A stretch of 64,000 nt of DNA from Agrilactobacillus yilanensis (GCF_003946725.1 NZ_RHOY01000001.1:248001-312000); one strand, 5' to 3'. Counted from the stretch's first letter, positions 27,273-37,534 are shown. Numbers and translations are program-made. The notes: generated by a model from the letters alone, not told the origin.

Positions 27273-30200
27273 ATGCTTTCATTAACTAGAATGAATCGCC
27301 AGCATTTATACTTACTTAGCCTTATGGCACTAATCAGCAGCCTATTTTTGCTCACTGCACCACAAACCAGCCAAGCTGCTGATAGTCCCAACAACCCTAC
27401 CACTACGAAGGTAACCTCAGAAGCCGTCAAAAAAACAACTGAACCTACCTATCCTGGTTGGGTCAGTGTCGCCGTTGTCGGCACACCTTATACCGTAAAA
27501 CAATTCGTTGAACTACCTTTAGCAAAACAGCTTTACTACGTAGAGCAGCTGCATCCAAATATTGATCCCAATGACGTTAAAAACAGTTACCTGGGGACAA
27601 CTGTTTCAGACGTCAATACGGACGTTACTACAGATACAACCGCTGCTACAAGTACTTTCAGCAATTTTGCTTTATTTTCACGTTCAGCTATCATGCCCAT
27701 GGCCGCCGCTGCTGCAACACCAACTTATAAAAGTGAAGTCGATTTAGCACCAGCCTCAGCAACAACTGGTGGGAAAAACACCTTAATTATACCATTTAAA
27801 AATGGTACAGATACCACGCCAATGCAAGATTATATTAACATCGGTGATCTAACAGCCAGTGACCTTTCTAAGAGCGCAAATTTTACAATTACCACTACCA
27901 ATGGCGATCTAGTTAACGACACAGATTTCACAATTTCAGCCGATAAGGACACAGGTATCACAGTAGATTTAAAACCTGCGGGTATCGACAAAATAAAAAA
28001 TTCCGGTACTAAATGTTATGAAGGCAATAAATTCAGTGCCACTATCGTAATTAGAACTGGTTACGTTTTTAATTATAAATATACTAATCTGAATGTAGAC
28101 TTCAATATTTGGCTGCCAGATATTGATCGGACACAGGCAAATATTAATAGTAATACGAATTTACAGCTCCGTTATAGTTATGGGCCTATGATTGCTGACA
28201 GTCAGCCAATGAAGGCAAACAGTATTACAGGCACATTTGAAGGTGTGGATAAGCCTAACTTTAATATTGTAGACACCAGTCCCAGTGCAATAAACACTTA
28301 CAAAGAAAAATTTGTTACCAGTACATCAACCCCCGTGAATAACGGAATTGGCGCTTCTGAAAACGAAGGTGTTCGTGTCTATACCCTTTTTAATGATTTT
28401 ATTTACCAAAGTAATTACTATCCTATGGATAGTAATTTAGCAGATTTAACGACAAGTGACTTTTTTTATGATCCTGAAAAATCCGGCAGCACTGGCTTGT
28501 ATACAACAACGCCACTTCTTTTCGGTAATACGACAAGTGCCAAAATTCCAACAATAAAACAGGACAATAATTACTACGGATTACTAAAATTCGATACTGC
28601 TAAACACATTCATATGGCACCTAGTGCTGCAGAGCCTAATTTAATTGAGTTAACTTATGATGGCTATATTAAAAACCAAGACACTTTGGACTACTTATAT
28701 CCTGGTATATTTAGTGCCGACACAGACCCACTGTCTATTAAAGTTCACAATACATTATCTCCTACAGAAGATAATCAAAGTATGGCCATCAATGAATCCG
28801 TCACGAACACTTCCAATCATGCGTTAACTAACTTTTATTTTACCCGAAGATTCGATACAATGAGCGGCTATGGACCAGTATATGACGAAGACCTCGATAT
28901 CAATCGATATGACAATGTGCCGATCTATTTTGGCCCCCAAGCATCTACTGGTCCAAGAGCTGGTAAAGTTTCTGGACTTTATTTCAGACCAGAGGCTAAA
29001 GAAATGAACTACACAATAGACTTCAACTTTAACTATACCGCAGCACCAGATGGTTGGTCTGGTACTAAATATAAAGGTGCTACTTTTACCGATGAGATCA
29101 GTGTTGATAATCAAAAGATGTATTCATATCTAACAACGACTACTATGATTAGTGATCTTGGTACTCGTCCTGACATAAATGGAACTTATGCTGATATATT
29201 TAAAACCCCTAATGGAAATGCTCAAGCTGATTGGCCTTATGGCACTGGAGCAAACGAAGCCGCCGCTAACCACACTTCTTACGGTGTATCACCTAACTCT
29301 GATTCAGCTATTTCCATGAAGTGGTCGCCAACTCAAGTTAAAAGTCAAGTTGGCGATTTTGAAAAAGATAAGACCTTTGACATGACTTTCAATGTCAGTA
29401 CTTCTACCGCCGCTGCACCTCGTCTTCAGATAGAAAATGAATATTTACGAATCAAACCTGATGCAACTAAAGCAACAATTAGTGGTTCTGTTTCTGACTT
29501 AGATGATCAATATGTCAATCTTTACTACACAATAGATGATCCCGTAACACCTGGTGACGGTTTGCCTAATGATGCCTCGACTTATCTTAGTACTGTAGAT
29601 TTAGGTCCCGTTGTTTCTGGAACAGACCACAATCAATTTACGGATTTTGAAGCTGACGTCACTGGTGACACCTTAACAAAACTTAAAGCCTATCAGGCTC
29701 AAGGTCATAAAATTTATATCTATGCTGTAGATGGTGTCACTGATACGAGTGGTACTCGCGATCCTACGGCTACCGGCTACATTTCAAATATTATGAGTGT
29801 TCGCGTAAACGATCCAATTAATGTCACCGTAAACCGACATGTAACAAAAGACGGTAACACAACTACAACAGCCACACAACTATTAGGTTATGCTGGAGAT
29901 ACTTATAACTTATATGATGATGCTGAAAACGGCAGTGTCTTTGAGCCAGATGAAGCAACTCTAGTTGCAGGTGCTGGTTCAGCTGTTTATGCGGATACTA
30001 ATGGTGCCGCTCCGAAGGTACTGACTGAAGGTGAAGCCTATTACACCCGTGATGAAACACAACTACCATCCGAAGCAGAGCGTACAGGCACTTTTAAATT
30101 AGATCAAAACGATTTGAAATTAGATTACTACTATAATTACGATGGTAACGTTGCAATTACAGCCCCAGCTTTAGATTTTGGGAAGCATCCTAAGACCATT

Positions 30201-30572
30201 AGCAATGGCATATATAACTTAGAAGCCACCAGCGGGGCAAATTTGGTTGTAACGGATACAACCCAAAGTAAAGCCTACGACCTACAGGTTGTTGAAACCA
30301 CCCCATTAACTAGTGAAACTAATGCCACTTTAGATAAAGGTTTAGGTTATCGCATAGATGACAGTAGTTTGGCCAATGACCTAACAACGCCAGTTACTGT
30401 CTATACCAATAATAGCACCGCTAATACCGTGGATATCAGTAATACTTGGAAAGTTGGCGACACTTATGACTACGGTCCAGTCATGAATATCACCAATGAT
30501 AACCGCAGTAAGATCGACACCGGTATCTATGACGGCACCTTGACTTGGACCGTTGTCAAAAGTGTGAACTAG
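27273..30572 (+). CDS. large secreted surface protein with degenerate WxL-like C-terminus
   Basis: Exported protein of 1099 residues. The signal peptide spans residues 1-36 with an SQAA cleavage site. A variable beta-rich body rich in Thr, Asn, Asp and Tyr follows, without repeats I can align. The last ~130 residues begin LDFGKHPKTISNGIYNLEA and end YDGTLTWTVVKSVN, like the WxL domain (LDFG... and Y.g.LTWtL at the end), but the first WxL tryptophan is replaced by YDLQV. WxL domains bind peptidoglycan non-covalently; whether this variant does is unknown. SD GGGAGGAGG. No LPXTG or C-terminal membrane helix. No DUF916 partner is adjacent. Confidence 0.65.
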   Translation: MLSLTRMNRQHLYLLSLMALISSLFLLTAPQTSQAADSPNNPTTTKVTSEAVKKTTEPTYPGWVSVAVVGTPYTVKQFVELPLAKQLYYVEQLHPNIDPNDVKNSYLGTTVSDVNTDVTTDTTAATSTFSNFALFSRSAIMPMAAAAATPTYKSEVDLAPASATTGGKNTLIIPFKNGTDTTPMQDYINIGDLTASDLSKSANFTITTTNGDLVNDTDFTISADKDTGITVDLKPAGIDKIKNSGTKCYEGNKFSATIVIRTGYVFNYKYTNLNVDFNIWLPDIDRTQANINSNTNLQLRYSYGPMIADSQPMKANSITGTFEGVDKPNFNIVDTSPSAINTYKEKFVTSTSTPVNNGIGASENEGVRVYTLFNDFIYQSNYYPMDSNLADLTTSDFFYDPEKSGSTGLYTTTPLLFGNTTSAKIPTIKQDNNYYGLLKFDTAKHIHMAPSAAEPNLIELTYDGYIKNQDTLDYLYPGIFSADTDPLSIKVHNTLSPTEDNQSMAINESVTNTSNHALTNFYFTRRFDTMSGYGPVYDEDLDINRYDNVPIYFGPQASTGPRAGKVSGLYFRPEAKEMNYTIDFNFNYTAAPDGWSGTKYKGATFTDEISVDNQKMYSYLTTTTMISDLGTRPDINGTYADIFKTPNGNAQADWPYGTGANEAAANHTSYGVSPNSDSAISMKWSPTQVKSQVGDFEKDKTFDMTFNVSTSTAAAPRLQIENEYLRIKPDATKATISGSVSDLDDQYVNLYYTIDDPVTPGDGLPNDASTYLSTVDLGPVVSGTDHNQFTDFEADVTGDTLTKLKAYQAQGHKIYIYAVDGVTDTSGTRDPTATGYISNIMSVRVNDPINVTVNRHVTKDGNTTTTATQLLGYAGDTYNLYDDAENGSVFEPDEATLVAGAGSAVYADTNGAAPKVLTEGEAYYTRDETQLPSEAERTGTFKLDQNDLKLDYYYNYDGNVAITAPALDFGKHPKTISNGIYNLEATSGANLVVTDTTQSKAYDLQVVETTPLTSETNATLDKGLGYRIDDSSLANDLTTPVTVYTNNSTANTVDISNTWKVGDTYDYGPVMNITNDNRSKIDTGIYDGTLTWTVVKSVN

Positions 30573-30777
30573 AGAAGTTACGGGTAACCTCTCTAAAACG
30601 TATGCCTAATTTCGGGTTTAACACCTAAAAAGCATAATTTTTTAGGTATTTAAATAAACTTCACATTAATGCTTATGTGAACACTAAATTTAATCAATTT
30701 AAAAGGGGGGAAAGTGATCAAAAGACCCGACTACTATTGTTGCCACTCGTTTGTGTACCTTAGAAAGGAAGATAACC
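30573..30777. other. intergenic region with a weak hairpin
   Basis: AGAGAAGTTAC GG GTAACCTCTCT just after the previous stop forms a hairpin but lacks an immediate T run. A long 5' leader with AAAGGGGGG at about 30702 precedes the next gene, but no in-frame start follows that sequence. Confidence 0.4.
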
Positions 30778-32184
30778 ATGTATAAATCAAATAATTTCTT
30801 AACAAAATCTATTATGCTTTTTGCCGCAGCTCTACTAGGCTTCACAGGAGTTGCAACCATTACACCAAACGCTGCTGATACCACTACACCAACCACTGTC
30901 CAAGCTGCACAAACTTTTCCTTATAAACTAACACCTGTGGATGAAGCCGGTCATAAAATTGGGGATACCGTCACGGGTACTGCGCCTATTGGTTATACAG
31001 TCCCTATGCCGAGTATTCCTGGATATAAAATTATTGAAGGTCAAAACTTGCAAATTGATGACAAACTTTTAAGAGGCAACATTGTTTATAAAGAAATTGC
31101 CAATTCCAACCTAAAAATTAATTATATTGATCAAGCTGGTAATACTTTAGAAACAACTACTATTACGGATCTTCAGTATGATGCTAAAGGTAATATTGAT
31201 TTAAAGACAGATTTAGGTGCGCAATATATCTTTGATCAGGTTAAGTCTAATAATGATAATTTTGAAGTTACTTCAGATGGCACAACGCTCACTTATTCAA
31301 ATAAAAATGAAGCTGGTGGCGATGTTACAGTTGATGTTCTTTATAACGCTAAGGCTGCCACTGTAACTTTGAATTATGTAGATGCCAACGGCAATACTAT
31401 TAGCACAAAAGATATTTCTAATGATGATTTATATGTTGGCGCTGATTACAACTATACCTTAGAAGATAAGATTACAGGTGACGATAACAAGACTTATAGC
31501 TTTGCTAACAAGTGGACAGCTAATGATAACACTACAGGCACTGATACTAATGTTGCTTTAACACTCTCAGCTGATACCGTAATTACTGCAACTTACACTG
31601 AAGACCAAGTTGCACCGTCAACCGATACTAATTACTACTTGCCAGGTGTTTACGCTAATGCCTCTGCAGGTGTTGCTTTAGATCCTGATCATTACACCAT
31701 CGTTTCTGCAGGTTCTGGTGTTGGTATTTTAGGCGCAACTTCTTACGGTCAAGTTCAATTCACTGGTTTGTTTGGTAACGCATGGAAGATCGGGACACGT
31801 GTCTATGTTGGCCCATTTGGCGTTTGGGTTATTGCTGGGATCACACCTGACAAGAAAGTCGTTGTAACCCCATTAAGTGCTAATGCCCAATCTAGTGCCG
31901 CAGTCGCTGGAATTACTACCGCTCTCGCTGCAGGTTCTACAGCAAACGCTTCTTTAACTAACGGCGTTGGTGCCGGTGCCGCTGCTGGGATTACTACCGC
32001 AAAAAACACTGAACAAGTCGCTGTCGGCGTTGGTAACGTAGAAGACAAACCATCCGGTGAAATAGCAAGCAGCTCTGACGACAACATCATTGACAACATC
32101 ACAAACGGCACAATCAAAGCCGTCAATGGCATCGTCGGTGGCATCGCTAAAACCGTTAACAAAGTATTCAGCTGGTTATTCTAA
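30778..32184 (+). CDS. secreted MucBP-like protein with unusual glycine/alanine-rich C-terminus
   Basis: Exported protein of about 468 residues. The ATG at 30778 follows AAAGGAAG; the frame is open further upstream without a site. The signal peptide ends near VQAAQ. Two or three MucBP-like beta units follow, including LKINYIDQAGN and VTLNYVDANGNTIS, a fold found in mucus-binding proteins. From about residue 290 the sequence changes to a YYLPGVYANASAGVALDP region, then alternating Ala/Gly/Val (VGAGAAAGITT), then a terminal helix IKAVNGIVGGIAKTVNKVF of amphipathic character. There is no LPXTG, WxL or transmembrane anchor, so the final helix may be the attachment device. The stop is followed directly by two hairpin elements. 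Confidence 0.7.
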   Translation: MYKSNNFLTKSIMLFAAALLGFTGVATITPNAADTTTPTTVQAAQTFPYKLTPVDEAGHKIGDTVTGTAPIGYTVPMPSIPGYKIIEGQNLQIDDKLLRGNIVYKEIANSNLKINYIDQAGNTLETTTITDLQYDAKGNIDLKTDLGAQYIFDQVKSNNDNFEVTSDGTTLTYSNKNEAGGDVTVDVLYNAKAATVTLNYVDANGNTISTKDISNDDLYVGADYNYTLEDKITGDDNKTYSFANKWTANDNTTGTDTNVALTLSADTVITATYTEDQVAPSTDTNYYLPGVYANASAGVALDPDHYTIVSAGSGVGILGATSYGQVQFTGLFGNAWKIGTRVYVGPFGVWVIAGITPDKKVVVTPLSANAQSSAAVAGITTALAAGSTANASLTNGVGAGAAAGITTAKNTEQVAVGVGNVEDKPSGEIASSSDDNIIDNITNGTIKAVNGIVGGIAKTVNKVFSWLF

Positions 32185-32300
32185 GAGCGTGACAAGCTAC
32201 GGTTTGACAATGCACATAACCTAGACTTACGACATAAGCCCGGTCTTGGCTTGTGAGTAAGACGTAGTTATGTAAATTGTCAGTAGCTTGGAACGCGTTT
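32184..32300 (+). repeat. 3'UTR hairpin element, type C
   Basis: Starts on the last base of the upstream stop (taAGAGCGTGAC). Outer arms AAGCTACGGTTTGACAAT / ATTGTCAGTAGCTT, core CATAACCTAGAC / ACGTAGTTATG, apical stem ATAAGCC / GGCTTGT. Confidence 0.9.
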
Positions 32301-32415
32301 AGAGCGTGAACTAGAGCGGGAAAGCCTCGAGCACTAACCTAGAATCTTGCAGGGTGTCGTCAGACACACAAAAGATTCGTAGTTAGGTGAGAGCTTTGCT
32401 CTAGTGAACGCGTTT
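32301..32415 (+). repeat. 3'UTR hairpin element, type A
   Basis: Joins the type C copy without a gap; AGAGCGTGAACTAG to GAACGCGTTT. An AGAGCATGACC at 32423 may be the first bases of a lost third copy. Confidence 0.9.
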
Positions 32416-32457
32416 CAGAACCAGAGCATGACCAACCTCCCCCCTGGTGCTAAGAAT

Positions 32458-32475
32458 ATACTATAGTTATAGTAT
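32458..32475. promoter_or_regulatory. perfect palindrome, possible operator
   Basis: ATACTATA GT TATAGTAT has eight-base perfect arms and lies about 110 bp before the next gene. It could be an operator overlapping a promoter. A related CAGTTATAGTATAC occurs upstream of the NADH oxidase near 52897. Confidence 0.35.
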
Positions 32476-32584
32476 CAACGTGTGCCCTTAGATTATCGGG
32501 TTATCTTCGGTCGCACGGTATCACCGGTATTTCTGGCCAATTGGCTATAATTGCTTTGACAAGTCCACTTAGGAGCGGTCACTC

Positions 32585-33553
32585 ATGAGAAGATCAACGC
32601 AGCATCCCACATATCAACGGTCACAGCGGCGGCGCCATGGCGAAAAGCGCCACCATCGTGTTTTTTACAAACGTGGCTGGTTTTGGACCCTTATTGGTAT
32701 TGTGCTTTGCTTAGGTTTATTCGTTATGATGGCTGCTATGAAACAAGCAGGTACCCAAGAACAGGCAACAACACAGTCTATGAGCTTATTACAGTTAACT
32801 CAGTCGAAGGTTACGACTAACGCTAAGGGCGTTGCTGTAATTCAAGGTGTGTCTACGGCGGGCACAACGATTATGATTGAGAACACGCCCCAAACTACGG
32901 TGGCTAAGAATGGTCATTTCAAGTTCAACTATACTTTGAAAACACCTCAAAGTCAGACTTTGACCATTCAGGCGAAAAGTATTACTAATGCCACCGAGAC
33001 GGCACGGATTTCGATTATCCCCAGCGCCAAATATTTAGCCAGCCTACGCCAAGCGGATGATAGCACGTCGGTGGCGGCCTCAAGTAGTAGTGCTTCAGAG
33101 GCGGCATCAGCATCGGCCCCTTCTGAAGCGGCGGCCAGCAGTGACCGCCCTGAAGGCGATCAGGACCAAACTCAGGCAAAGGCAGCTGAAGACGCTCAGG
33201 AAAAGAAAACCATCGACTGGGACGTGGCTAATACGAGAATCATCAGCTTAGAGACTGCGGTTGCTGACAATGTATTAACGTTAACGGTGAATTGGAAAAA
33301 CATTGATAATCAAGACATACCGATGTTTGTCAGTTTGTTTAATGAGCCGACTGTGCAGCAATCAGGGTCACAGTTGACGGCATTACAAAATGAAGACAGT
33401 GCCACCGCCCTCCTCCCACAGTTCCAAAATACGGTGGGCACAACAATGAGTCTGAAATATTTGTTCAAATTGAATAACGATGTTTTACCATTGACGATTA
33501 ACCTTAGTACAAAAGATGGTCAAAATAACACCATTACCATGGCATTACATTAA
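32585..33553 (+). CDS. membrane-anchored protein with Ig-like and DUF5067-like domains
   Basis: 322 residues. The first 30 are very basic with many Arg and His, then one membrane helix (FWTLIGIVLCLGLFVMMAA) anchors the rest outside. Residues about 70-145 form an Ig-like beta domain (GVSTAGTTIMIEN). A Ser/Ala low-complexity linker lies near 155-200. The C-terminal ~110 residues (ISLETAVADNVLTLTVNWKN) resemble the DUF5067-type lipoprotein domain. SD TAGGAG before the ATG, and a TATAAT at 32546. Function unknown; the domain names are by pattern only. Confidence 0.6.
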   Translation: MRRSTQHPTYQRSQRRRHGEKRHHRVFYKRGWFWTLIGIVLCLGLFVMMAAMKQAGTQEQATTQSMSLLQLTQSKVTTNAKGVAVIQGVSTAGTTIMIENTPQTTVAKNGHFKFNYTLKTPQSQTLTIQAKSITNATETARISIIPSAKYLASLRQADDSTSVAASSSSASEAASASAPSEAAASSDRPEGDQDQTQAKAAEDAQEKKTIDWDVANTRIISLETAVADNVLTLTVNWKNIDNQDIPMFVSLFNEPTVQQSGSQLTALQNEDSATALLPQFQNTVGTTMSLKYLFKLNNDVLPLTINLSTKDGQNNTITMALH

Positions 33554-33575
33554 ATAGCAGCGTATAGATTTTGCA

Positions 33576-33665
33576 TTTCTTCCTTTCAAAATAAGAGTGA
33601 GTGTAATATTTCTTCCTTTCAAAACAAACGATAGTAACAATACAAAGTTTAACTTCCTTTCAATA
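33576..33665. repeat. three copies of a CTTCCTTTCAA motif
   Basis: CTTCCTTTCAAAA occurs near 33579 and 33612, and CTTCCTTTCAATA near 33653, in the gap between two convergent genes. On the other strand each reads GAAAGGAAG, like a ribosome binding site, but no start codon follows at the right distance. Confidence 0.5.
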
Positions 33666-33718
33666 AAAAAATCGCGTTTTACCCGGTCTTTTTGGCCAAG
33701 TAAAACACGATTTTTTTT
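33665..33718. terminator. bidirectional terminator
   Basis: AAAAATCGCGTTTTAC / GTAAAACACGATTTTTTTT with a GC-rich loop, between convergent genes; it ends opuA on the left-going strand and the membrane protein gene on the other. Confidence 0.85.
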
Positions 33719-35462
33719 ATTTAACGTCCGTCCAAGCTTTAACTTGTTTTGGATGGGCTTTAATCCAAGCTTTTGCGGCTTTTTCTGGTGCTGTCCCGTT
33801 GTGAATTTGCAACATGACAGTTTCCATATCTTTGACAGACCAATGGAAGTTATCTAGAATTTGATAAGCTTCCGGTTGATCTTGTTTTAAGCCTTTGCGT
33901 ACCATAGTTTTAATGGTTTCTGCTTGTCCCATGGCACCGGCGGGATCTTTTAGATATTTCAGGTCATATTTACTGAACATCCAATGTGGTGACCAACCGG
34001 TAATAACAATCGGTTCTTTTTGTTTGATGGCTTTCCCTAGGGCAACGGTCATGGCACCAGATGAAGAGGTTGAGACTTGCCAATCCTTTAAATTAGGATA
34101 GGTCTGCTGAGCTTTTTCTGCAGCAGCAACTACGCCAGCGCCGGGTTCAATGCCGGTGATGGTTTGATTGGCTTGACCGTTCAGATCGGCAATTGAATTA
34201 ACGTCGGTCATGTACTTAGGTACGACTAAGCCGACTTTGGCGCCGCTTAGATTGGTGCCTAAGTTAACAACGTCCTTTTTATATTTTTTGTACTGGGCGG
34301 CTTGGGTATTGGGCAGCCAGGCCCCTACCATGGCGTCAGATTCCCCTTTGGCAACGGATTCCCACATAATGGCGTTGTCTAAGGGGGTGGTTTTGACGTC
34401 GTAGCCCTCTTGTCGCAAAACTTCAGCGATCACGTTGGTGGAGGCGACTTCTGTGTCCCACTCCACATAGGACAGGTTGAGCGTGCCTTTATTTTGAGAT
34501 TGTGTTTGCTGTTGATTATAAACCACACTGCTGCCGACTAAGCCCAGTGCGGCCACTAGACCAGCGATGGTCCAATAGCGTTGCCGCTTTTTTTGTGCCG
34601 GGGTTTTGGTTTTGTTGGCTTTAGGCTGGTTTAAGTATTGGGTGAACCGGTCAATGATAATTGCCAGTACGACTAAGGCGAGGCCATTTACGAAGCCGCT
34701 GCCGACTTGGGCTCTTTGCAGGGCTTGTAAGACGCCGCGGCCTAGGCCTGGTGCGCCGATCATTGAGGCGATGACGACCATGGATAGTGCCAGCATGGTT
34801 GTTTGGTTAATGCCGGCCATAATTGTATTTTTGGCTAGGGGTAATTCTACTTTCGTTAATTTCTGCCAGCCGGTACTGCCAAATGAGTCTGCTGCTTCCA
34901 CGAGATCTTGGGGGACGCCGCGGATTCCTAGGTTCGTCATGCGCACTGTTGGCGGCAAGGCGAATATAATGGATGCGAACAAACCGGGGACAATCCCAAT
35001 GCCAAAGAAGGCAACGGCGGGGATTAAATAGACAAAACCCGGCATGGTCTGCATGAAGTCTAAGATGGGGGTGATTACGATTCGGGCCCGATTGCTTTTA
35101 GCCATCCAGATTCCTAGTGGGACGCCAATAATTATTGACAGCAGGCTGGATAACAGGACTAAGGTGATTGTATTCATCAAGTCCGCCCAGAGGCCTTGGT
35201 TATAAATATAAAGCAGGCCTAATAAGGTGAATGCTGTCAGGCCCCAGCGCTTCTTAGAGACGAAAAAAGCGGCTACGGTGAGTACGAGTATAAAGACTAG
35301 CGGTGGAATAGCGATTAAGCCGGCGGTAATGCCGTTCATCAAGCTTTTACCGAAATTCTGCAAAACATCAAAGAAACCGGCCCAATTTGTTGTCAGCCAA
35401 TCGGTGAATTTTTCCACCCAATCAGCTACGGGGAGTTGTGCGATCATCAAGCCATTATTCAT
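33717..35462 (-). CDS. opuABC: glycine betaine ABC transporter, fused permease and substrate-binding protein
   Basis: Osmoprotectant uptake subunit of 581 residues. The N-terminal ~290 residues form the permease, with EAA-loop-like sequence [24 protein letters not shown] further membrane helix near 300 is followed by an extracellular OpuAC-type binding domain ([20 protein letters not shown]) with Trp residues such as WLPNTQ and GWSPHWMF that would cage betaine. The fusion is as in Lactococcus OpuABC/BusAB. It overlaps opuAA by eight bases. Import would be powered by OpuAA and repressed by BusR. Confidence 0.94.
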   Translation of the reverse strand: MNNGLMIAQLPVADWVEKFTDWLTTNWAGFFDVLQNFGKSLMNGITAGLIAIPPLVFILVLTVAAFFVSKKRWGLTAFTLLGLLYIYNQGLWADLMNTITLVLLSSLLSIIIGVPLGIWMAKSNRARIVITPILDFMQTMPGFVYLIPAVAFFGIGIVPGLFASIIFALPPTVRMTNLGIRGVPQDLVEAADSFGSTGWQKLTKVELPLAKNTIMAGINQTTMLALSMVVIASMIGAPGLGRGVLQALQRAQVGSGFVNGLALVVLAIIIDRFTQYLNQPKANKTKTPAQKKRQRYWTIAGLVAALGLVGSSVVYNQQQTQSQNKGTLNLSYVEWDTEVASTNVIAEVLRQEGYDVKTTPLDNAIMWESVAKGESDAMVGAWLPNTQAAQYKKYKKDVVNLGTNLSGAKVGLVVPKYMTDVNSIADLNGQANQTITGIEPGAGVVAAAEKAQQTYPNLKDWQVSTSSSGAMTVALGKAIKQKEPIVITGWSPHWMFSKYDLKYLKDPAGAMGQAETIKTMVRKGLKQDQPEAYQILDNFHWSVKDMETVMLQIHNGTAPEKAAKAWIKAHPKQVKAWTDVK

Positions 35463-36672
35463 TGCTATCCCCCCCTTTTGTCTTAGATTCTGTTACGGCG
35501 GCATCATCGGTTAAGGCATCAATGACGCTGCCTCGGATAACGACGCCCAGTACTCGATTTTGTTCGGTCACCACAACGGGAGTCGGTGAATTATTAATTA
35601 CTTTGAAAATATCATTTACAATGGTTTCTTTTGTAATGGTTGTCACGGCGGTATCTAGATAATCGGTTAGTGGGGCCTGTTTTTGACGGGCGGCCACGGC
35701 ATTTTCAGCGCTGATAACACCTTTGAGCTGTCTTTGACTGTCAACGGCCACGAGCATACTGACTTCTTCATGCCGCATGCGGCGCAGGGCGATATTTGGC
35801 CCTTCTTTATCCAAATTAAGGGTCAATGCTGGAATCATGATATTTTGTGCGGTAAGGACTTTGGCATAATCCACATCCCGGGTAAAGGTCCGGACATAAT
35901 CATTGGCCGGATGCGTTAAGATTTCTTCCCCGGTCCCGGTCTGCATGACTTGGCCGTCTTTCATGATTAGAATTCGATCGCCGATACGTAAGGCTTCGTT
36001 CAGGTCATGGGTGATGAAGATGATGGTTTTTTGCATTTTTTGCTGCAGATCCAGCAGTTCATCTTGCATTTCTCGGCGGATTAATGGATCCAATGCTGAG
36101 AAGGCTTCATCCATTAATAGTACTTCGGGGTCATTGGTCAGCGCTCTGGCCAGGCCAACTCGCTGCTGCATTCCGCCGGATAATTGGTCGGGATACTGAT
36201 CCGCAAAGGCCGACAAGCCCATGTCTTTTAAGGTGGCTTGGGCTTTTTTTAAGCGTTCTGTTTTTGCGACGCCTTTAATTTCTAAACCATAGGCGGTATT
36301 TTCTAAGATGGTCCGGTTGGGAAATAGCGCAAAATTTTGAAAAACCATACTCATTTTTTTGCGTCGTGCCTGAATTAAGGCGTTTTTATCCATTTTGGCA
36401 ATATCTGCGCCATCAATGTAAACCGACCCAGTTGTCGGATTAATCAGTCGATTGATCAAGCGGATCATTGTGGACTTACCGCTGCCGGACAGTCCCATCA
36501 CAACAAAGATCTCGCCTTTATTTACTTCAAAATTAGCGTCATAAACCCCAACCGTTGCGCCAGTCTTCTTTAGAATTTCTGTTTTAGACTGACGATCTTG
36601 AATCATTTCTAAGGCGGGTTTGACACGTTTCCCAAATATTTTTGTAAGATGTTCTACTTTTACAATTGGCAA
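35455..36672 (-). CDS. opuAA: glycine betaine ABC transporter ATPase with CBS domains
   Basis: ATP-binding subunit, 405 residues: Walker [11 protein letters not shown]-loop, signature LSGGMQQR, Walker [13 protein letters not shown], then tandem CBS domains in the last ~130 residues, which sense ionic strength and c-di-AMP in lactococcal OpuA. The frame is open to 36726, but the right start is the TTG at 36672 (giving [10 protein letters not shown]) with GGAGG seven bases upstream. First gene of the opuA operon, divergent in function but co-oriented with busR to its right. Confidence 0.92.
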   Translation of the reverse strand: MPIVKVEHLTKIFGKRVKPALEMIQDRQSKTEILKKTGATVGVYDANFEVNKGEIFVVMGLSGSGKSTMIRLINRLINPTTGSVYIDGADIAKMDKNALIQARRKKMSMVFQNFALFPNRTILENTAYGLEIKGVAKTERLKKAQATLKDMGLSAFADQYPDQLSGGMQQRVGLARALTNDPEVLLMDEAFSALDPLIRREMQDELLDLQQKMQKTIIFITHDLNEALRIGDRILIMKDGQVMQTGTGEEILTHPANDYVRTFTRDVDYAKVLTAQNIMIPALTLNLDKEGPNIALRRMRHEEVSMLVAVDSQRQLKGVISAENAVAARQKQAPLTDYLDTAVTTITKETIVNDIFKVINNSPTPVVVTEQNRVLGVVIRGSVIDALTDDAAVTESKTKGGDSNE

Positions 36673-36724
36673 TAAACTTCCTCCTTCAAATTTCGAACAA
36701 TGTATAAAACTAAGTGACTTAACC

Positions 36725-36754
36725 ATGTTATTCTCATATGGGCACTTTTGTCAA
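36725..36754 (-). promoter_or_regulatory. opuA promoter
   Basis: Minus strand TTGACA, 18 bases, TAACAT, about 55 bp upstream of the opuAA start. BusR binding would be expected in or next to this region. Confidence 0.6.
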
Positions 36755-36856
36755 ACGATTATCAGCCTAAATAAACCTATAGCCCCCTTGGTTTTCATGA
36801 AAAAAAGGCGTCTCAAGTCTGTCCTTGACCCAATCTTCGACCAGATCAAAAGGCAC

Positions 36857-36886
36857 AAAAAAAACTTCAAAAAATTTTGAAGTTTT
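36857..36886 (-). terminator. busR terminator
   Basis: AAAACTTCAAAA / TTTTGAAGTTTT stem followed leftward by a T run, a few bases after the busR stop. Confidence 0.8.
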
Positions 36887-36889
36887 GTC

Positions 36890-37534
36890 CTAATGCTGCT
36901 CATCAGCGGTAAAAAAATTTTGAACTTGCTGCCAAGCTGCCCCCTGCCCTACAAAAAAGATCGTATCGCCAGCTTCGATTTTGGCATAAGGCCCTGGCGA
37001 TACTTTTAACTCTTGATTATGTCGGACAGCCACAATCGTCGCCGTTGTACTCTGCCACAATTTTAACTCGCCAATACTACGGCCCAGATGCTTGTCCCCA
37101 GCCTTTAGCGTTAACTGAAACGGCATTAACGGATTCACCGCATTAAAACGCTGGGTCTGATCTAAAAACTGATCCATTAATTCAGACAAGTTTTGATAAG
37201 CATCTTGTTGCTGCTTCATTGTTTTCTGAATATCATTTTTAATATCCTTTAACGTTTTGACACTTTTGAACTGATTAATAAAATCAATCGCCTTAACCAT
37301 CGAAGCCACATAAAAACCACTACCCTGTTTCGCCTCAACAATCTCTAAATCCGCCAATAATTTAATCGCCTTACGGGCCGTCTCCGCAGACACTTGATAA
37401 GTATTCGCCACCGTCGAACGAGCATGAATCTTAGTCCCAATCGGATACTCCTGCTTGGTAATACGCGTCGCAAGATCTAAGGCAATCTGCTGATAACGCG
37501 CAAGCGCATTCTCTTTAATCCCAGCCATACGCAA
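36890..37534 (-). CDS. busR: BusR-type GntR repressor with RCK_C domain
   Basis: Transcriptional repressor of betaine uptake, 214 residues. An N-terminal GntR winged helix (residues about 8-75, with VSAETARKAIKLL and GSGFYV) is followed by a central coiled helix and a C-terminal RCK_C/TrkA_C domain (GRSIGELKLWQSTTATIVAV). This architecture is that of lactococcal and streptococcal BusR, which binds c-di-AMP in the RCK_C domain and represses opuA/busA. Position next to opuA supports it. Start is TTG 37534 with GGAG six bases upstream, or the ATG two codons later. Confidence 0.9.
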   Translation of the reverse strand: MRMAGIKENALARYQQIALDLATRITKQEYPIGTKIHARSTVANTYQVSAETARKAIKLLADLEIVEAKQGSGFYVASMVKAIDFINQFKSVKTLKDIKNDIQKTMKQQQDAYQNLSELMDQFLDQTQRFNAVNPLMPFQLTLKAGDKHLGRSIGELKLWQSTTATIVAVRHNQELKVSPGPYAKIEAGDTIFFVGQGAAWQQVQNFFTADEQH

